Shown piece by piece: positions 35,153 to 44,879 of a stretch of 64,000 nt of DNA; within the stretch, counting starts at the first letter, position 1, and each line of letters opens with the position of its first letter. Made by a program: the position numbers and the translations under genes. Where the stretch lies: the NCBI RefSeq assembly GCF_030056575.1, contig NZ_JASHHX010000019.1, forward strand, positions 1 through 64,000. The letters run 5' to 3'. A model generated the notes under the pieces. That model was not told where the DNA came from, did not search any database, and saw only the letters and a program-made list of their open reading frames with translations. Origin of the DNA: Rhodoblastus sp. 17X3 (GTDB lineage: Bacteria; Pseudomonadota; Alphaproteobacteria; Rhizobiales; Beijerinckiaceae).

Positions 35153-37711
35153 TTATCCGGCTTGTTGATTGAACTGAACGACGGACAGGTTATCAGAAAG
35201 GTAGGACAGCGGCCGGCCATCCTTCGTGAGCCTTATGAGCGAAATCTGCTTGTTGTTCTGACTTCTGACAATACGGAGATCCCAAGGCCTGATCGTACGG
35301 TGAACAGCAATATAACCTGGCTCGGCCATTTGTGAGGGCAGGAGATTGGTGGGGTTTTCAAGCAAAGTATCGCATTGCGTGGCGAGGGTGTGTATCGCCT
35401 CCAGCCAATCCAGCTCACTAGAGGTCAGGCTACCGATGCTTTGCTGCGCTTCGTCCAGGACGACCTCGTCTCGTCGGATCAGCTGCGCGAGAGCGAGCAC
35501 CATCGCATTTCCTTGAAGACGATTCTGCAGGTCTTCCGGGCTCTCCATGAATGGCTTTTGCAAATCGAGTGTAAGGCCGCAGTCCCACGCCAACCACAGC
35601 ACCAATCCCTTAAGGCGTGCAATATCATCGCTGTCCCGAAAGGCTTCGTCGGCCTGTCGGAGATCAAGCAGGGACAGCCCCTTGGCGTTACGCTCGAAGA
35701 GCGTGAACATGATTGCCTGCAGCAGTTTGCGGCGCTCCTCCTGCGGAACGGTCGTCTTACCCTTTTCAACCCAGGCAGCCCGCCCATCGCATCGCCGCAG
35801 TTCCCGCAGCACGGCAAGAACGCCAAGCAGACGGATTGCCACTGCAGGAAAAGGCTGTTTGCCTTCAGCGCAGGCGGTAAGTTGGGTCGTAATGCGCCTT
35901 ACGATCGTTCTGACCTTGGAATGGCAGATGTCCAGGAGCTCTGCCTGCTTTTCAGGTGAGATCGGATCAACCTCGGTAACAGGATCGTCGTCAGTACCCA
36001 CCCGTTCTTCTTCATTGCGGCCGAAGCGGTCCAAATCCTCTTGGGGTTTATCCTCGCGCATTCCAAGATGATATATTAATGCGTCTAAGAGATAGCCGAA
36101 GTCGCTTGAGTGATGCAGGCGCTGTTTCCCACCGGGCTTTTTCATCTCATCGACACTGATCATAAGAGTGCCTTTATCTTCGGGATCGTTGGCTTTTGCC
36201 TGGTCGTCACCGCCAGCATTTTTTTTGATCGTCGGTTGCGATGGCTGATCGTCACCGAACACGATCTTGTCGAGGCACTGCACTAGCAGTTCTATATTCG
36301 GCGTATCGGTATCGAGGCTTTGGAGAGCATCCTTTAAACGTCTTTGGTTGCCGGTCCGGGCATGCTCTTCGACGAGCCCTGCGTGATGGATCAGAAGCTT
36401 CAGCGAATGGACATCACGGTGATAGCCGTCAAGGAAAGTGGCGGCGGCTGGAACGCTCGGAAACTCGACAACAAACATTGCCCCTTCAATTCTGTGGGTG
36501 GTTGTCCGCGAAATCTCGGCGCCATTCTCATTGCACAGCGTGAATACCATACTGGTCGATCCTTCGCAGAGCTGCGAATCAAACTCGATCCGGTCGCGTT
36601 CAGCTAAAGCAACGCCAGTCTGCGGACCTTCCGCTTTGGAATCCGCCTCAGCCTCCAATGTTTCCGCAATCGTTTGCCAGCCTGCCTCGTCGAGCAATGG
36701 CAGGGCGTGTACTGTATCCAATCCGGTTGCATTCGCCGCAGCGCGGGCATCATCCCCACGATACGCCAGCATCAGCTCGACATTTCCTCCATCGGCGTCT
36801 GCAAGCCAGGCCGGTCGGCTCGGATTTGCGCTTCCCACCGCAAATACAGAATTCCCGTTCCCGCTTTCGACATAGATGCTCTTGGCATGAAGATAGCCGC
36901 CAGTGTCGTTTTCATTTTCGAGGCCGAGTTTTGCCGCATCCGCAAACGAGACGCCCACGAGCGATTTCGCACTCTGATCCAGCTCCACGGTGGCCGGATC
37001 AACCGCGACCGTAAGGCGCTTGGGCTTCAGATCGTCTTTCACGCGAGCAATGAAGCCTAGTTTGCGATCAAAGAATGCGCCGCTGACACCCACGCGCTCG
37101 GTATCGCCTTCGAGAAGCTGCTTGAACTGATCCCACAACAGAGCCCCTCCGGGATGGCCAGCGAGCAGCCGAAGTTCGGCATTGGGCGAGGCCTCGTTCT
37201 TCAGCCAGGGCGCAAAGTCCCGCACGCGCTGGACCATTTTGCGAGTATGTTCAGGGAGGCCCCGCGTGAAATTTTGCAGCCAATACTCCACTGCGGCGAG
37301 CGCGTCGTTGGCGAGCGCAATTCCGGGCGCATCTTTTTCTCCCTCAATTCTGACCAGACCCGTGAGTTCGCGGTTAAATCCGAAGCCGGCGACGGTCATG
37401 TTGTGGCTCCCGATCAGGATCAGGCCTTTGTTTTTCCCAGCGAGAAAGATCAGTTTTGGATGGAAAGCGCCTTGAACCGTCATCGGCAAGAGGCTGTACT
37501 GACGCCCTGCAAGGCGCGGGGGATTGCCTTTCAGGCTGAGCGCATACTGCGCAGCATCCATCAGCAAGACGTTGTGGCGGATACCAGCACCGACCATGCG
37601 GCGCAGGACCACCTCTTCATAGAAAGGCAGATAGGCATTATAGGTCGTGATAAGCGACGCTTCGAAACCGCCCTTCTTGAGTTCTTCCAGCAGGGAAATT
37701 CTATGGAGCAT
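35153..37711 (-). CDS. Large PLD-superfamily nuclease-like protein
   Basis: The 852-residue protein has two phospholipase-D-type motifs. FHPKLIFL (His84, Lys86) with GSHNMTVAGF comes first, and YLHAKSIYV with VGSANPSRPAW near residues 278-300 second. This layout is shared by restriction-associated PLD nucleases. The remaining 500 residues are unrecognised and contain an acidic linker (near 530-620) and a helical C-terminus. It starts inside the end of the upstream gene (11-base overlap, GGAG before ATG 37711), so it is coupled to the 550-residue protein. Its role as a nuclease effector is inferred. Confidence 0.8.
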   Translation of the reverse strand: MLHRISLLEELKKGGFEASLITTYNAYLPFYEEVVLRRMVGAGIRHNVLLMDAAQYALSLKGNPPRLAGRQYSLLPMTVQGAFHPKLIFLAGKNKGLILIGSHNMTVAGFGFNRELTGLVRIEGEKDAPGIALANDALAAVEYWLQNFTRGLPEHTRKMVQRVRDFAPWLKNEASPNAELRLLAGHPGGALLWDQFKQLLEGDTERVGVSGAFFDRKLGFIARVKDDLKPKRLTVAVDPATVELDQSAKSLVGVSFADAAKLGLENENDTGGYLHAKSIYVESGNGNSVFAVGSANPSRPAWLADADGGNVELMLAYRGDDARAAANATGLDTVHALPLLDEAGWQTIAETLEAEADSKAEGPQTGVALAERDRIEFDSQLCEGSTSMVFTLCNENGAEISRTTTHRIEGAMFVVEFPSVPAAATFLDGYHRDVHSLKLLIHHAGLVEEHARTGNQRRLKDALQSLDTDTPNIELLVQCLDKIVFGDDQPSQPTIKKNAGGDDQAKANDPEDKGTLMISVDEMKKPGGKQRLHHSSDFGYLLDALIYHLGMREDKPQEDLDRFGRNEEERVGTDDDPVTEVDPISPEKQAELLDICHSKVRTIVRRITTQLTACAEGKQPFPAVAIRLLGVLAVLRELRRCDGRAAWVEKGKTTVPQEERRKLLQAIMFTLFERNAKGLSLLDLRQADEAFRDSDDIARLKGLVLWLAWDCGLTLDLQKPFMESPEDLQNRLQGNAMVLALAQLIRRDEVVLDEAQQSIGSLTSSELDWLEAIHTLATQCDTLLENPTNLLPSQMAEPGYIAVHRTIRPWDLRIVRSQNNKQISLIRLTKDGRPLSYLSDNLSVVQFNQQAG

Positions 37712-39353
37712 CGCTATGCTCCATTATGGCTAAGCCGATGGAGCTCAGTTGCCAGGAACCCGTTGGATCTCGCTTGAGAGCGCCAATGTCTTTCAAAACG
37801 CGCAACGCCTGCGCAAAGCGCGGACGGGTGTGAACGGCGGGCGGGATAGCGACAACCTCCATGCCACGGTCCGAAGGTCTAATTCTGAAGGTCGATTGCG
37901 ACTGACCGCGCAATTTCCGAAGGGCGACGCGGAGGTGCATTTCGATCCCCCAGTTCAATAATAACCAGCGAAGAAGTTGAGGCATGCGTAGGGACGCCCA
38001 ATTGTCGGAGGCTCGCTGAGCGAAGGACTGGAGATTTATCGGGTAGTAGCGAAAATAATCCGCCTCAAAAATCAGGTCGGAATATTGATTGCCGTCCTGT
38101 CCGCCTCTTGCCGCCAAGGCAAGAATAGTCCTCAAGGCCGCCACGACAATCGCTTGGCGGCTTTCGGGGGTTTTCTCGCGATGGGAAAGCGCAAAGATTT
38201 CCTCGGTGAGTTGGACCTCATGCATTTGCGAGGTCCAACTGGAAAACTCCGGCAACCAGTTGGGGGCCACCGCTACAAGATCCGCGAATGTCTCTTGGCT
38301 TCCGAGCTGTTCGAGTGCGTCGATCGCTTCGGGTTGGGTCAAATACCAGTCGGCGATATCCGCACTCGTCTCTAAGCGAAGGCCCGACGCTGCGTATGCA
38401 TCAAGCACTACATAGAAGAGCCCTTGGACAGCCAAGGAAAGCAATTCATTGCGAGCGTATGTGGCCCATCGCCCGCGGTTGCGCATCAGAACGTCCGGTA
38501 TCTGCCAGCTTTGCCCGCTTGGCAGGCTTTGCGTATAGCAACATGCGCGGAAACGTTCTTCCGTGCATTCGTGGTTTTCCTGGCCGAGAGCCTGAGCAAG
38601 ATTCAGAATCAAATGTAGCGTCCGGCGCCGTGGCAGGGCTTCGCTGTCTTCGAATGGGCCGCGCGCGAAGAAAAGGTCGCTTAGGATTTTCTGCTCTTCA
38701 GGTCGTTCGGCGATATGGCAAGGGCAAAAGGAATGTAGTTGATCGAGTTCCGCTGCGGTCACAGAGTCGGCGTCGACGACTTTCATGAAAAGGGTCCGGT
38801 CAACACTCGCGTCCATTTTCTCGGCGATGGCCTGACCGATTTCCCGCGTGTAGTTTATGCCGCGCGATGTGTCTCCGTCGAGAATGCGCAATTCCCTCAG
38901 GACACCAAGATAGTACTGGCCTAGCCCCCCCAGCCAATTCGCAAAATAGCGCTTCGTTGCGCCGCTTCTGAGGGAATAATCCGAGAGTCTTACTGTCGCA
39001 CCATCGGCTATGGACCGCGCCACGCTTGATAGAGTTATGCTGCCGACCATTGCTGCAGCGTGATCATCTGCCTCACCGTCAGATACCGATGCATGGCGAA
39101 GAGCAATCAGGGAAAAAAGACAGTCTGCGCGACGAAAGCGTTCAATAAATTCATCGTCGTATTTCGTGTGGCCGGCTTTGCCGAAAGCCCAAATAAGCCA
39201 CGGATAGAACGAATAGTAACGCGCCCGGTCGGTTACATTTGTGATCCCGGGAAGCATGCGGCTGTAAATATTGATGCAGGTCGCCTGCACAGCGAGGTGG
39301 TCGAGGCCGCCGATTTGCGGTGGAGGTTTTACCCAAGCCATCTGTACTAGCAT
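37701..39353 (-). CDS. Hypothetical protein paired with the PLD-type nuclease
   Basis: The 550-residue protein starts MLVQMAWVKPPPQIGGLDHL and has a conserved-looking block SRMLPGITNVTDRARYYSFY followed by PWLIWA. A zinc-like FCPCHIAE lies near residue 210. The rest is mostly helical (RRTLHLILNLAQALG, LLRWLLLNWGIEMHLRVALR), ending in a possible winged helix (FAQALRVLKDIGALKRDPTGSW). No nuclease or ATPase motif is visible. AGGAATT lies before ATG 39353. The tight overlap with the PLD gene suggests a two-protein system in which this protein may be the sensor. Confidence 0.75.
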   Translation of the reverse strand: MLVQMAWVKPPPQIGGLDHLAVQATCINIYSRMLPGITNVTDRARYYSFYPWLIWAFGKAGHTKYDDEFIERFRRADCLFSLIALRHASVSDGEADDHAAAMVGSITLSSVARSIADGATVRLSDYSLRSGATKRYFANWLGGLGQYYLGVLRELRILDGDTSRGINYTREIGQAIAEKMDASVDRTLFMKVVDADSVTAAELDQLHSFCPCHIAERPEEQKILSDLFFARGPFEDSEALPRRRTLHLILNLAQALGQENHECTEERFRACCYTQSLPSGQSWQIPDVLMRNRGRWATYARNELLSLAVQGLFYVVLDAYAASGLRLETSADIADWYLTQPEAIDALEQLGSQETFADLVAVAPNWLPEFSSWTSQMHEVQLTEEIFALSHREKTPESRQAIVVAALRTILALAARGGQDGNQYSDLIFEADYFRYYPINLQSFAQRASDNWASLRMPQLLRWLLLNWGIEMHLRVALRKLRGQSQSTFRIRPSDRGMEVVAIPPAVHTRPRFAQALRVLKDIGALKRDPTGSWQLSSIGLAIMEHSDAP

Positions 39354-39633
39354 TTAATCAATTCCTGGATGGAAATACGCCGTTGCCGGATTTTAAAACA
39401 GTCGTGCAGCGCCTACGCACTGCTGTTGAAGAGAATAAAATGAAACGCGCTAATCGTACGCCCCACCTCCTGTTCGATCGAACGCCTTATCTCGGTGTCC
39501 ACGACCTGAGCCAGCAGCGCATCGGAAAATCGGCGACAACCAGTCCTCCTACCGCCAGTCGGACCTCAAGCAAGCGTGGCTGCGATGTTACTTCAGTCGT
39601 GGCGAAATGCCCAAGGGAACTCTGGCCATTTCA

Positions 39634-40104
39634 TTAGCTTATGAGTTCGTAATCCTCTCCGCCAATCCGCTGCAAGGCCGACCGCATGTCACTAAAAACG
39701 CCGGCGAGTTTCGCCTCGCAATCGGTACAGCCACCCGTTCTTTCGACGACGACTACGAGTGACTTGCCGTTGCTAGTTAGGTGTCCAATGAATAGGTCAG
39801 GATAATATTCATTTTCACCAGCATCTGAAATAATAAAGTCTTTAAGCAATTTTGAATCGTGACTGCTAAGTTTATGTGTTTTGTCATAAAGCGTCATTTT
39901 CGCCTCATGGTCATCGTAAATTCGCTCAAAGAAATCTTCTATCACGCTTCGGTCTGGCGCATTCCAATTGTCACTAGGTATTACGATTCCATAATACTCA
40001 TCGGCGTTCTCGAAAAGGTCGAACCCTAGCCTGGATAGCTCTTTTGCCTGCTGTTGAGTCGTTAATTCCAACATTCTATCGAAGGTTCTTCTGTCTATTT
40101 CCAT
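39634..40104 (-). CDS. Hypothetical protein, AT-rich gene
   Basis: The 156-residue acidic protein begins MEIDRRTFDRMLELTTQQQA and contains FENADEYYGIVIPSDNWNAP, IEDFFERIYDDHEAKM and SLVVVVERTGGCTDCEAKLA. The CTDC pair is the only notable motif. There is no membrane segment and no known family. Its DNA is markedly AT-richer than its neighbours. It lies between the PLD system and metK on the same strand. The 280 bases before the PLD operon hold no supported gene, only a broken frame ending near GEMPKGTLAIS at 39636. Confidence 0.65.
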   Translation of the reverse strand: MEIDRRTFDRMLELTTQQQAKELSRLGFDLFENADEYYGIVIPSDNWNAPDRSVIEDFFERIYDDHEAKMTLYDKTHKLSSHDSKLLKDFIISDAGENEYYPDLFIGHLTSNGKSLVVVVERTGGCTDCEAKLAGVFSDMRSALQRIGGEDYELIS

Positions 40105-40168
40105 TTGCGGTCTCCGAAAAAGGGGAAGCTACCATTCAAAGCCTGTTTGCCGTCGAAAAATGGCAAAC

Positions 40169-41317
40169 TTAGATCGTTCGCTCCCAGGGGAACTCAATGT
40201 CACGCCGTCCGAAATGCCCATAAGCCGCGGTCGGAAAATAGATAGGACGTTTGAGATCGAGAGTTTCAATGATCCCCTGTGGGCGCAGATCGAACTCTTG
40301 AGCCAAGTCTGCCGCAAGATCTCGTTTCGGTTCGGCCGCTGTTTCGAAGGTTTCAACGGCGAAACTGACGGGTTCCGCGACGCCGATGGCGTAAGCAAGC
40401 TGAACCAGCGCCCTGGAGGCCCAGCCCCGGGCGACGATTTGTTTGGCTAGGAATCGCGCCATATAAGCCGCCGACCGGTCGACCTTGGATGGATCCTTGC
40501 CGGAAAATGCGCCGCCCCCGTGGGGCGCCGCGCCGCCATAGGTGTCAACGATAATTTTTCGGCCAGTGACGCCGGTGTCGCCCTTCGGTCCTCCCGTCAC
40601 GAAGCGCCCCGTCGGATTGATGAGGGTTTTGAAGCTGCGTGCGCGAAGCTCTCGCGGAACGATCGGATCGATGATGTGTGCTTCGACCGCTTGCCTGACC
40701 TCATCGAGCTTCATGCCGGCGTCGTGTTGGGTTGACAGGACGACGGCTTCGATTTCGGTCGGCCGGCCATCGACATACCTGAACGTGACCTGGGATTTCG
40801 CATCGGGTTGCAGCCACGGCAGGGCGCCGTTCTTTCGGACTTCCGCCTGTCGGCGGACGAGCCGGTGGGCATATGCAATCGGCGCTGGCATCAACTCCGG
40901 CGTCTCATCGCTCGCGTAGCCGAACATCAGCCCTTGATCGCCGGCGCCCAGGACGCCATCGGCTCGATCGACGCCTTGATTGATGTCCTGAGACTGGCCG
41001 TTGAAATGAATCTGAACCAGGCAGCGATCAGGATCGATGCCAGTCGACGCATCCCGGTATCCGACATCGTGCAGAACCCGACGGACCAAGCCGACTGCGC
41101 TATCGCGAACGGCTTGGAAATCCTGGATCTTGCGGGTCTTGAACTCGCCGGCGACCACGACGCATTGATCGGCCAGCAGTGTCTCGCAGGCGACGCGAGC
41201 GTTCGGGTCGAGCGTCAGGAACGCGTCGAGCACCTTATCGGAGATTTGATCCGCGAGTTTGTCGGGGTGGCCTTCCGAAACCGATTCCGATGAAAAAAGC
41301 CCGTTGCGAATGGTCAT
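40169..41317 (-). CDS. metK: S-adenosylmethionine synthetase
   Basis: The 382-residue enzyme makes S-adenosylmethionine from methionine and ATP. Diagnostic motifs are intact: [18 protein letters not shown] at the N-terminus, [20 protein letters not shown] near 115, and [20 protein letters not shown] near 255. ATG 41317 has GAGGG upstream and gives the usual family length. Its place inside defence-type accessory DNA is odd. It may be a second copy supplying SAM to methyltransferases of the island, or the only copy if the chromosome core is interrupted here; the window cannot tell. I found no recognisable SAM riboswitch in the 92-base interval upstream. Confidence 0.96.
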   Translation of the reverse strand: MTIRNGLFSSESVSEGHPDKLADQISDKVLDAFLTLDPNARVACETLLADQCVVVAGEFKTRKIQDFQAVRDSAVGLVRRVLHDVGYRDASTGIDPDRCLVQIHFNGQSQDINQGVDRADGVLGAGDQGLMFGYASDETPELMPAPIAYAHRLVRRQAEVRKNGALPWLQPDAKSQVTFRYVDGRPTEIEAVVLSTQHDAGMKLDEVRQAVEAHIIDPIVPRELRARSFKTLINPTGRFVTGGPKGDTGVTGRKIIVDTYGGAAPHGGGAFSGKDPSKVDRSAAYMARFLAKQIVARGWASRALVQLAYAIGVAEPVSFAVETFETAAEPKRDLAADLAQEFDLRPQGIIETLDLKRPIYFPTAAYGHFGRRDIEFPWERTI

Positions 41318-41409
41318 GTCATTTTCCCTCTTTAGCCTCGTTCGACCGAATGTCGGGGCAGGCAATTCGGATCAAATCCCCCCGGCCTGTTGCTCGGCCA
41401 AGCAATAAA

Positions 41410-41898
41410 TCAGCGTAACAAGATCAGTTTCGGCGTTGCCTCTTCGCCCGTCCAGACGACAGCATCCTGACTCCAGCGCTTTCCCAGGATGCATGCTGCT
41501 TCGTGATCAATTCCAAGCGCGAGGTAGCTTTTTTCTGGCGGCCAGAGCCCATTCAAGTCCGCCCCTTCGCCTTCGACGACACAAGCTGAAATGGTGCGAA
41601 GGTCTTTCCCCAACAGCCTATGTGCGGCTTCGTTGGCCGCTTCGCTTTGTGCTTGTCCAAACGGATTGAATGCGGTGATGAAAAGACCGCAATTTCGGTC
41701 GCTCGAAACGTACAGCCTTGCCAACTCAGGCGAGTACTGGCCGATGCGCAGCGTGAAACTTTCCGCGCCTGTTCCGACGCGGTAGAGGGTCGCGAAATAT
41801 GCGGCGACCTTGTCTGGTGCAATTTCGGAATCCGCCAACAAAAAACCCTCCGAAAACGGAGGGTCGACGCATCCCGTTTCATTGCTCTTGCGAGCCAC
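41410..41898 (-). CDS. DUF3293 family protein
   Basis: The 162-residue protein matches DUF3293 in its core: LFITAFNPFGQAQSEAANEA, LNGLWPPEKSYLALGID and RWSQDAVVWTGE. Members are small cytosolic proteins with no known activity. GTG 41898 has AGGAG five bases upstream, which decides the start. It lies 92 bases before metK on the same strand and may be cotranscribed with it. Confidence 0.8.
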   Translation of the reverse strand: MARKSNETGCVDPPFSEGFLLADSEIAPDKVAAYFATLYRVGTGAESFTLRIGQYSPELARLYVSSDRNCGLFITAFNPFGQAQSEAANEAAHRLLGKDLRTISACVVEGEGADLNGLWPPEKSYLALGIDHEAACILGKRWSQDAVVWTGEEATPKLILLR

Positions 41899-42239
41899 AT
41901 CTCCTTGCGGAAACCACCTTGCCTGGGGAGGCCGGTTGGTTTGGGCGTCGACCCAATCTGGATGCTGTAGGAACCGTAGCTTTCGGTTCGGAACCTGTCA
42001 ATCAGCCGGGTCGTCTGGTCAGCGCCTGCGGCAAGTTTTTTAGAATCGCGCCAATGCAAGCCGTCGAATGCGCGATCAGATTTCTGATGGTTCGTGATCT
42101 TTTGGAGGCGCCTTCCAACAACGATTCAGGCTGGCTATGATCCGGCTTGTGCGCGTGGCGACGGAGAATCTGTCGCAAGGGATGTGAGCAGGGCGTGATA
42201 GCGTCTCCATTGTGCGGGCAGCCAAATGAGGATCTCGCG
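41899..42239. other. Intergenic stretch with no supported gene
   Basis: Between the divergent DUF3293 gene and the next small gene I see no frame with a ribosome site or protein-like composition. It should hold both promoters. No terminator or strong inverted repeat was noticed. Confidence 0.4.
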
Positions 42240-42500
42240 ATGGCTCTCCAATTGTGGATTGGAAATGGCGGTCACTGGTTCTTCGACACCAGCCTAGGCG
42301 TGCAGGTGGGGCAAGCTGATCAACGGCCTGATGGTTCTTGGGACGTTGAGGTTTCCGATGAGGTATTTCGCGCCAGGGATCTCGAGGCCGCGAAACGAAT
42401 TTTTCTGGAAAATTATGATCCCAAAAAGGTGGCGCTAAGTCCCTTGTCGGATGATGGCGAGATCGAGGAAGACGAATTTGAGATCATCACGCTCGCCTAG
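42240..42500 (+). CDS. Small acidic hypothetical protein
   Basis: The 86-residue protein starts MALQLWIGNGGHWFFDTSLG and contains QVGQADQRPDGSWDVEVSDE and a very acidic C-terminus (SDDGEIEEDEFEIITLA). GAGGA lies nine bases before ATG 42240. The frame is open to 42147 but the extension is unlike protein. It may be a DNA mimic or an antitoxin-like protein given its charge, but nothing firm supports this. Confidence 0.6.
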   Translation: MALQLWIGNGGHWFFDTSLGVQVGQADQRPDGSWDVEVSDEVFRARDLEAAKRIFLENYDPKKVALSPLSDDGEIEEDEFEIITLA

Positions 42501-42724
42501 CGTCCGCTTTGCGAGATTGCGATGATGCCGACGTCTTTCGTTCGGAGCGTTTCGTTCAGTTGTGGTCTGCGAAGAAGGGGTTGATCGTCGTTCGGAAAAC
42601 AACCAAAGGTGCGTTCCTTTGCGGTCCGGCCTCGCGTCTCGCGATGTTCTGGCAGGGGGCGTTCGATCGAACGCGCGGACGCCTTGTGCGCGCGCCCCTT
42701 CGTCTGATGTTGGTTTTGCGCTAG

Positions 42725-42940
42725 CTAACGCTCATCGCGCGCGGATTGGCGATGGGACATGATGAATACATCGAACGCAGCCAGCGCTTCATAAATTGCG
42801 CCGGCGACCTCGACGAAGTCTGGCCCAGGTGCTGGGTCGTCGGCGTTCTCGATAATTTCGAGGGCGCGGGTTAAGCGCTCGTGTGTGCGAACAAGTAAGC
42901 GCATGATCAAATTGTTCAATTCTTGATTATTTTGCTTCAT
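42725..42940 (-). CDS. Small helical hypothetical protein
   Basis: The 71-residue protein is helical: NNQELNNLIMRLLVRTHERL, RALEIIENADD, FVEVAGAIYEALAAFDVFIM. An AAGGA ribosome site precedes ATG 42940, in a locally AT-rich interval (42941-43071) that also serves the divergent DUF429 gene. No family is recognised. Confidence 0.55.
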   Translation of the reverse strand: MKQNNQELNNLIMRLLVRTHERLTRALEIIENADDPAPGPDFVEVAGAIYEALAAFDVFIMSHRQSARDER

Positions 42941-43071
42941 TGGTTTTTCCTTGGGTTTTGTGTGTTGGTTTTTTTATTTTATAGTCAGATATTGAAGTTC
43001 AATTATACATGTCTAAGTGCATAAAATATTAGATGCGGTTGAGGTGTCTGAATGGAGAGACAGGAAATTCG

Positions 43072-43917
43072 ATGATCCACGGCTTGCCAATTCTTGGAAT
43101 CGATTTTTCGGGAGACCACAGCAAGTGGTCCGCGCGATGCTCGAATTCGAACGTCTGGATCGCGCAGGGGCTGCTTCGTTCGGAGACGATCTCGCTTCAG
43201 AAACTGCAGCGGGTGCAAGGCCTGGCGGGTCGGGGCGATCCGTTCCAGCGATTGTCCAATCTGTTGAATTCAGAGGTCGCGGGTGTTGCGGCGATCGACG
43301 CTCCCTTCAGCCTGCCAGCCGAAAATGTGAACGACGCTCCAGAGAAGATTTGGCTTGCCTGCCGGAGACTTGCCTGCGACGGGCGTGCATTTTGTCGGGG
43401 GAGCGACCTGGTGCAAACTTTCGCGCCCGAATTGGGCGCGCGAGGGAAAAAGCTACTTCGCGAAACCGAACGCTATTGGCAGGGCAGGCGTGTCAATGTT
43501 CGCTCGACGACCTGGTCTGGGCCAAGGGGCGGGGCGCCATTTGCTGCGGCCTGCATGACGCTGCTGTCACTTCACAAGGGGGCCGTATGGCCTCTGACGG
43601 ATCACCCTTCAGAGGCGAAGATGACACTGGTTGAGGCCTTTCCCGCGGCCCAGCTTCGACATTGGGAATTGCCTTACGTGAAATACAATGGCGCGACGGA
43701 GACTGAACACAACCAACGAGCGATCATCATCGAGGGGTTGAAAAGGAAGGGCCTGGTCGCCGCAAGCGAGGATGATATCGACTTGTGCCGGAATTCGGCG
43801 GATGCCCTCGATGCGGTCATCTGTCTGTTTGCCGCTGCAGCATTCGCGAGGGGGCGTCTCGCAGTTATGCCTGGCGCATCCTCGAGAGCCGAAGGGCATA
43901 TTGCGGTCCATGAATGA
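43072..43917 (+). CDS. DUF429 predicted RNase H-like nuclease
   Basis: The 281-residue protein matches DUF429. The first strand is ILGIDFSGDHSKW with an Asp at the RNase H position, the second acidic strand is VAAIDAPFSLP, and the C-terminal ADALDAVICLFAAAAFARG supplies the last Asp pair. The centre has VEAFPAAQLRHWELPYVKY, the family's V-E-x-F/Y-P motif. Members are predicted metal-dependent nucleases with no assigned substrate. ATG 43072 follows GGAGAGACAGGA, deciding the start against an upstream TTG. Confidence 0.8.
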   Translation: MIHGLPILGIDFSGDHSKWSARCSNSNVWIAQGLLRSETISLQKLQRVQGLAGRGDPFQRLSNLLNSEVAGVAAIDAPFSLPAENVNDAPEKIWLACRRLACDGRAFCRGSDLVQTFAPELGARGKKLLRETERYWQGRRVNVRSTTWSGPRGGAPFAAACMTLLSLHKGAVWPLTDHPSEAKMTLVEAFPAAQLRHWELPYVKYNGATETEHNQRAIIIEGLKRKGLVAASEDDIDLCRNSADALDAVICLFAAAAFARGRLAVMPGASSRAEGHIAVHE

Positions 43918-44060
43918 TCTCGCAAAGCGCCGCGCGGAGATGGCATTGCTTATGAACAGAGTCCGCTCGGCCTCTCTTCTGCCGTCGTTGGTGAGCGTTT
44001 CTGCTGTGGGCCGGTCGATGACATGGCCTTCGTCTCAGATCGCGAGCGAATCAAGGCCAG

Positions 44061-44879
44061 CTAGCCGACCATGCCGACTAACTGAAGGATAAGATGTTCA
44101 ATCGCGGCAACCAGCCGGTCCGTATCTCGGGTAGGCCGAAAGATGTACAGTTCCTTGGCCAAGCTGATCCGGGAAGTGCCGCCGAACCGATAATCGGTGT
44201 AGCGCTGGGCAATGGTGGGATCGAGGCGAAGCTTCGCCATGTGGCTGCGCCCCTCGTCTGTGGTTGCCCAACTTGCCAGTGAAACACTTTCGAGGGCTTG
44301 ATGGAGGCGCGCTTCGAAGGTCTCGATCGTGACGCCCACCGGCAGTCGGACGGCAATTGCGCGCGGTTCGATAGTGATTGGCGCCGATCTCGTCGCTTGT
44401 TTCATGCAGCTCAGTTGGGCGGCAATGAAAGTATTGAAGCCATCCTCCTTCATAAAGCCTGACGGCCCCCGAACAAGGCTTCCATAGCCGTCACGCGAAA
44501 GCTCGTCGATGCGCTTTCTGACGTCATGGTTCTCGGTGACCCCGAGCTTTCGCAACGGAAGGCAAAGCTGTTTCGAAAGCGTCTGTAGCCCTATCGAGCC
44601 AGCCGCATAGACCCTGGCGAGAGATCCAGGGACGAAGCGCTCCCGGAATTCCGCGCTCTCGAACATTCCGGCAGACACGGCTTCCAGACCTTCGCCGCCC
44701 AGCAATGGCCAGACGGTCGGAATGTGACCGAAAACGGCGCCTCCTGCGCCCAGCGGCGACGACGCCGGCATGACAGGTTTGGGGGCGTTGTCCAGCCGCG
44801 CGAGAATCATGCGGAGCGCGTCGCAAAGAGCGCGACGATCTTCGGCCTTGTCGAGATCGATGGTGTCGATGTCAAGCAA
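44061..44879 (-). CDS. Hypothetical protein, possibly N-terminally truncated
   Basis: The 272-residue protein from TTG 44879 (AAAGGA upstream) is mostly helical, with RRALCDALRMILARLDNAP, a winged-helix-like SKQLCLPLRKLGVTENHDVR and VGVTIETFEARLHQALESV. No family is recognised. The same frame stays open about 36 codons further upstream with protein-like, Lys/Glu-rich codons (SKPDFEKELEEKKEKPQ) but no normal start codon. So the N-terminus may be longer, use a rare start, or have been broken by a frameshift near 44975. Confidence 0.65.
   Translation of the reverse strand: MLDIDTIDLDKAEDRRALCDALRMILARLDNAPKPVMPASSPLGAGGAVFGHIPTVWPLLGGEGLEAVSAGMFESAEFRERFVPGSLARVYAAGSIGLQTLSKQLCLPLRKLGVTENHDVRKRIDELSRDGYGSLVRGPSGFMKEDGFNTFIAAQLSCMKQATRSAPITIEPRAIAVRLPVGVTIETFEARLHQALESVSLASWATTDEGRSHMAKLRLDPTIAQRYTDYRFGGTSRISLAKELYIFRPTRDTDRLVAAIEHLILQLVGMVG

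Noticed and set aside
39354-39633. Plus-strand frame of 105 codons and a protein-like tail (GEMPKGTLAIS)
   Set aside because: No start signal or recognisable family; perhaps a relic of a gene end, but too little to annotate.
41318-41409. SAM riboswitch upstream of metK
   Set aside because: I could not fit any known SAM riboswitch consensus by eye in this short interval.
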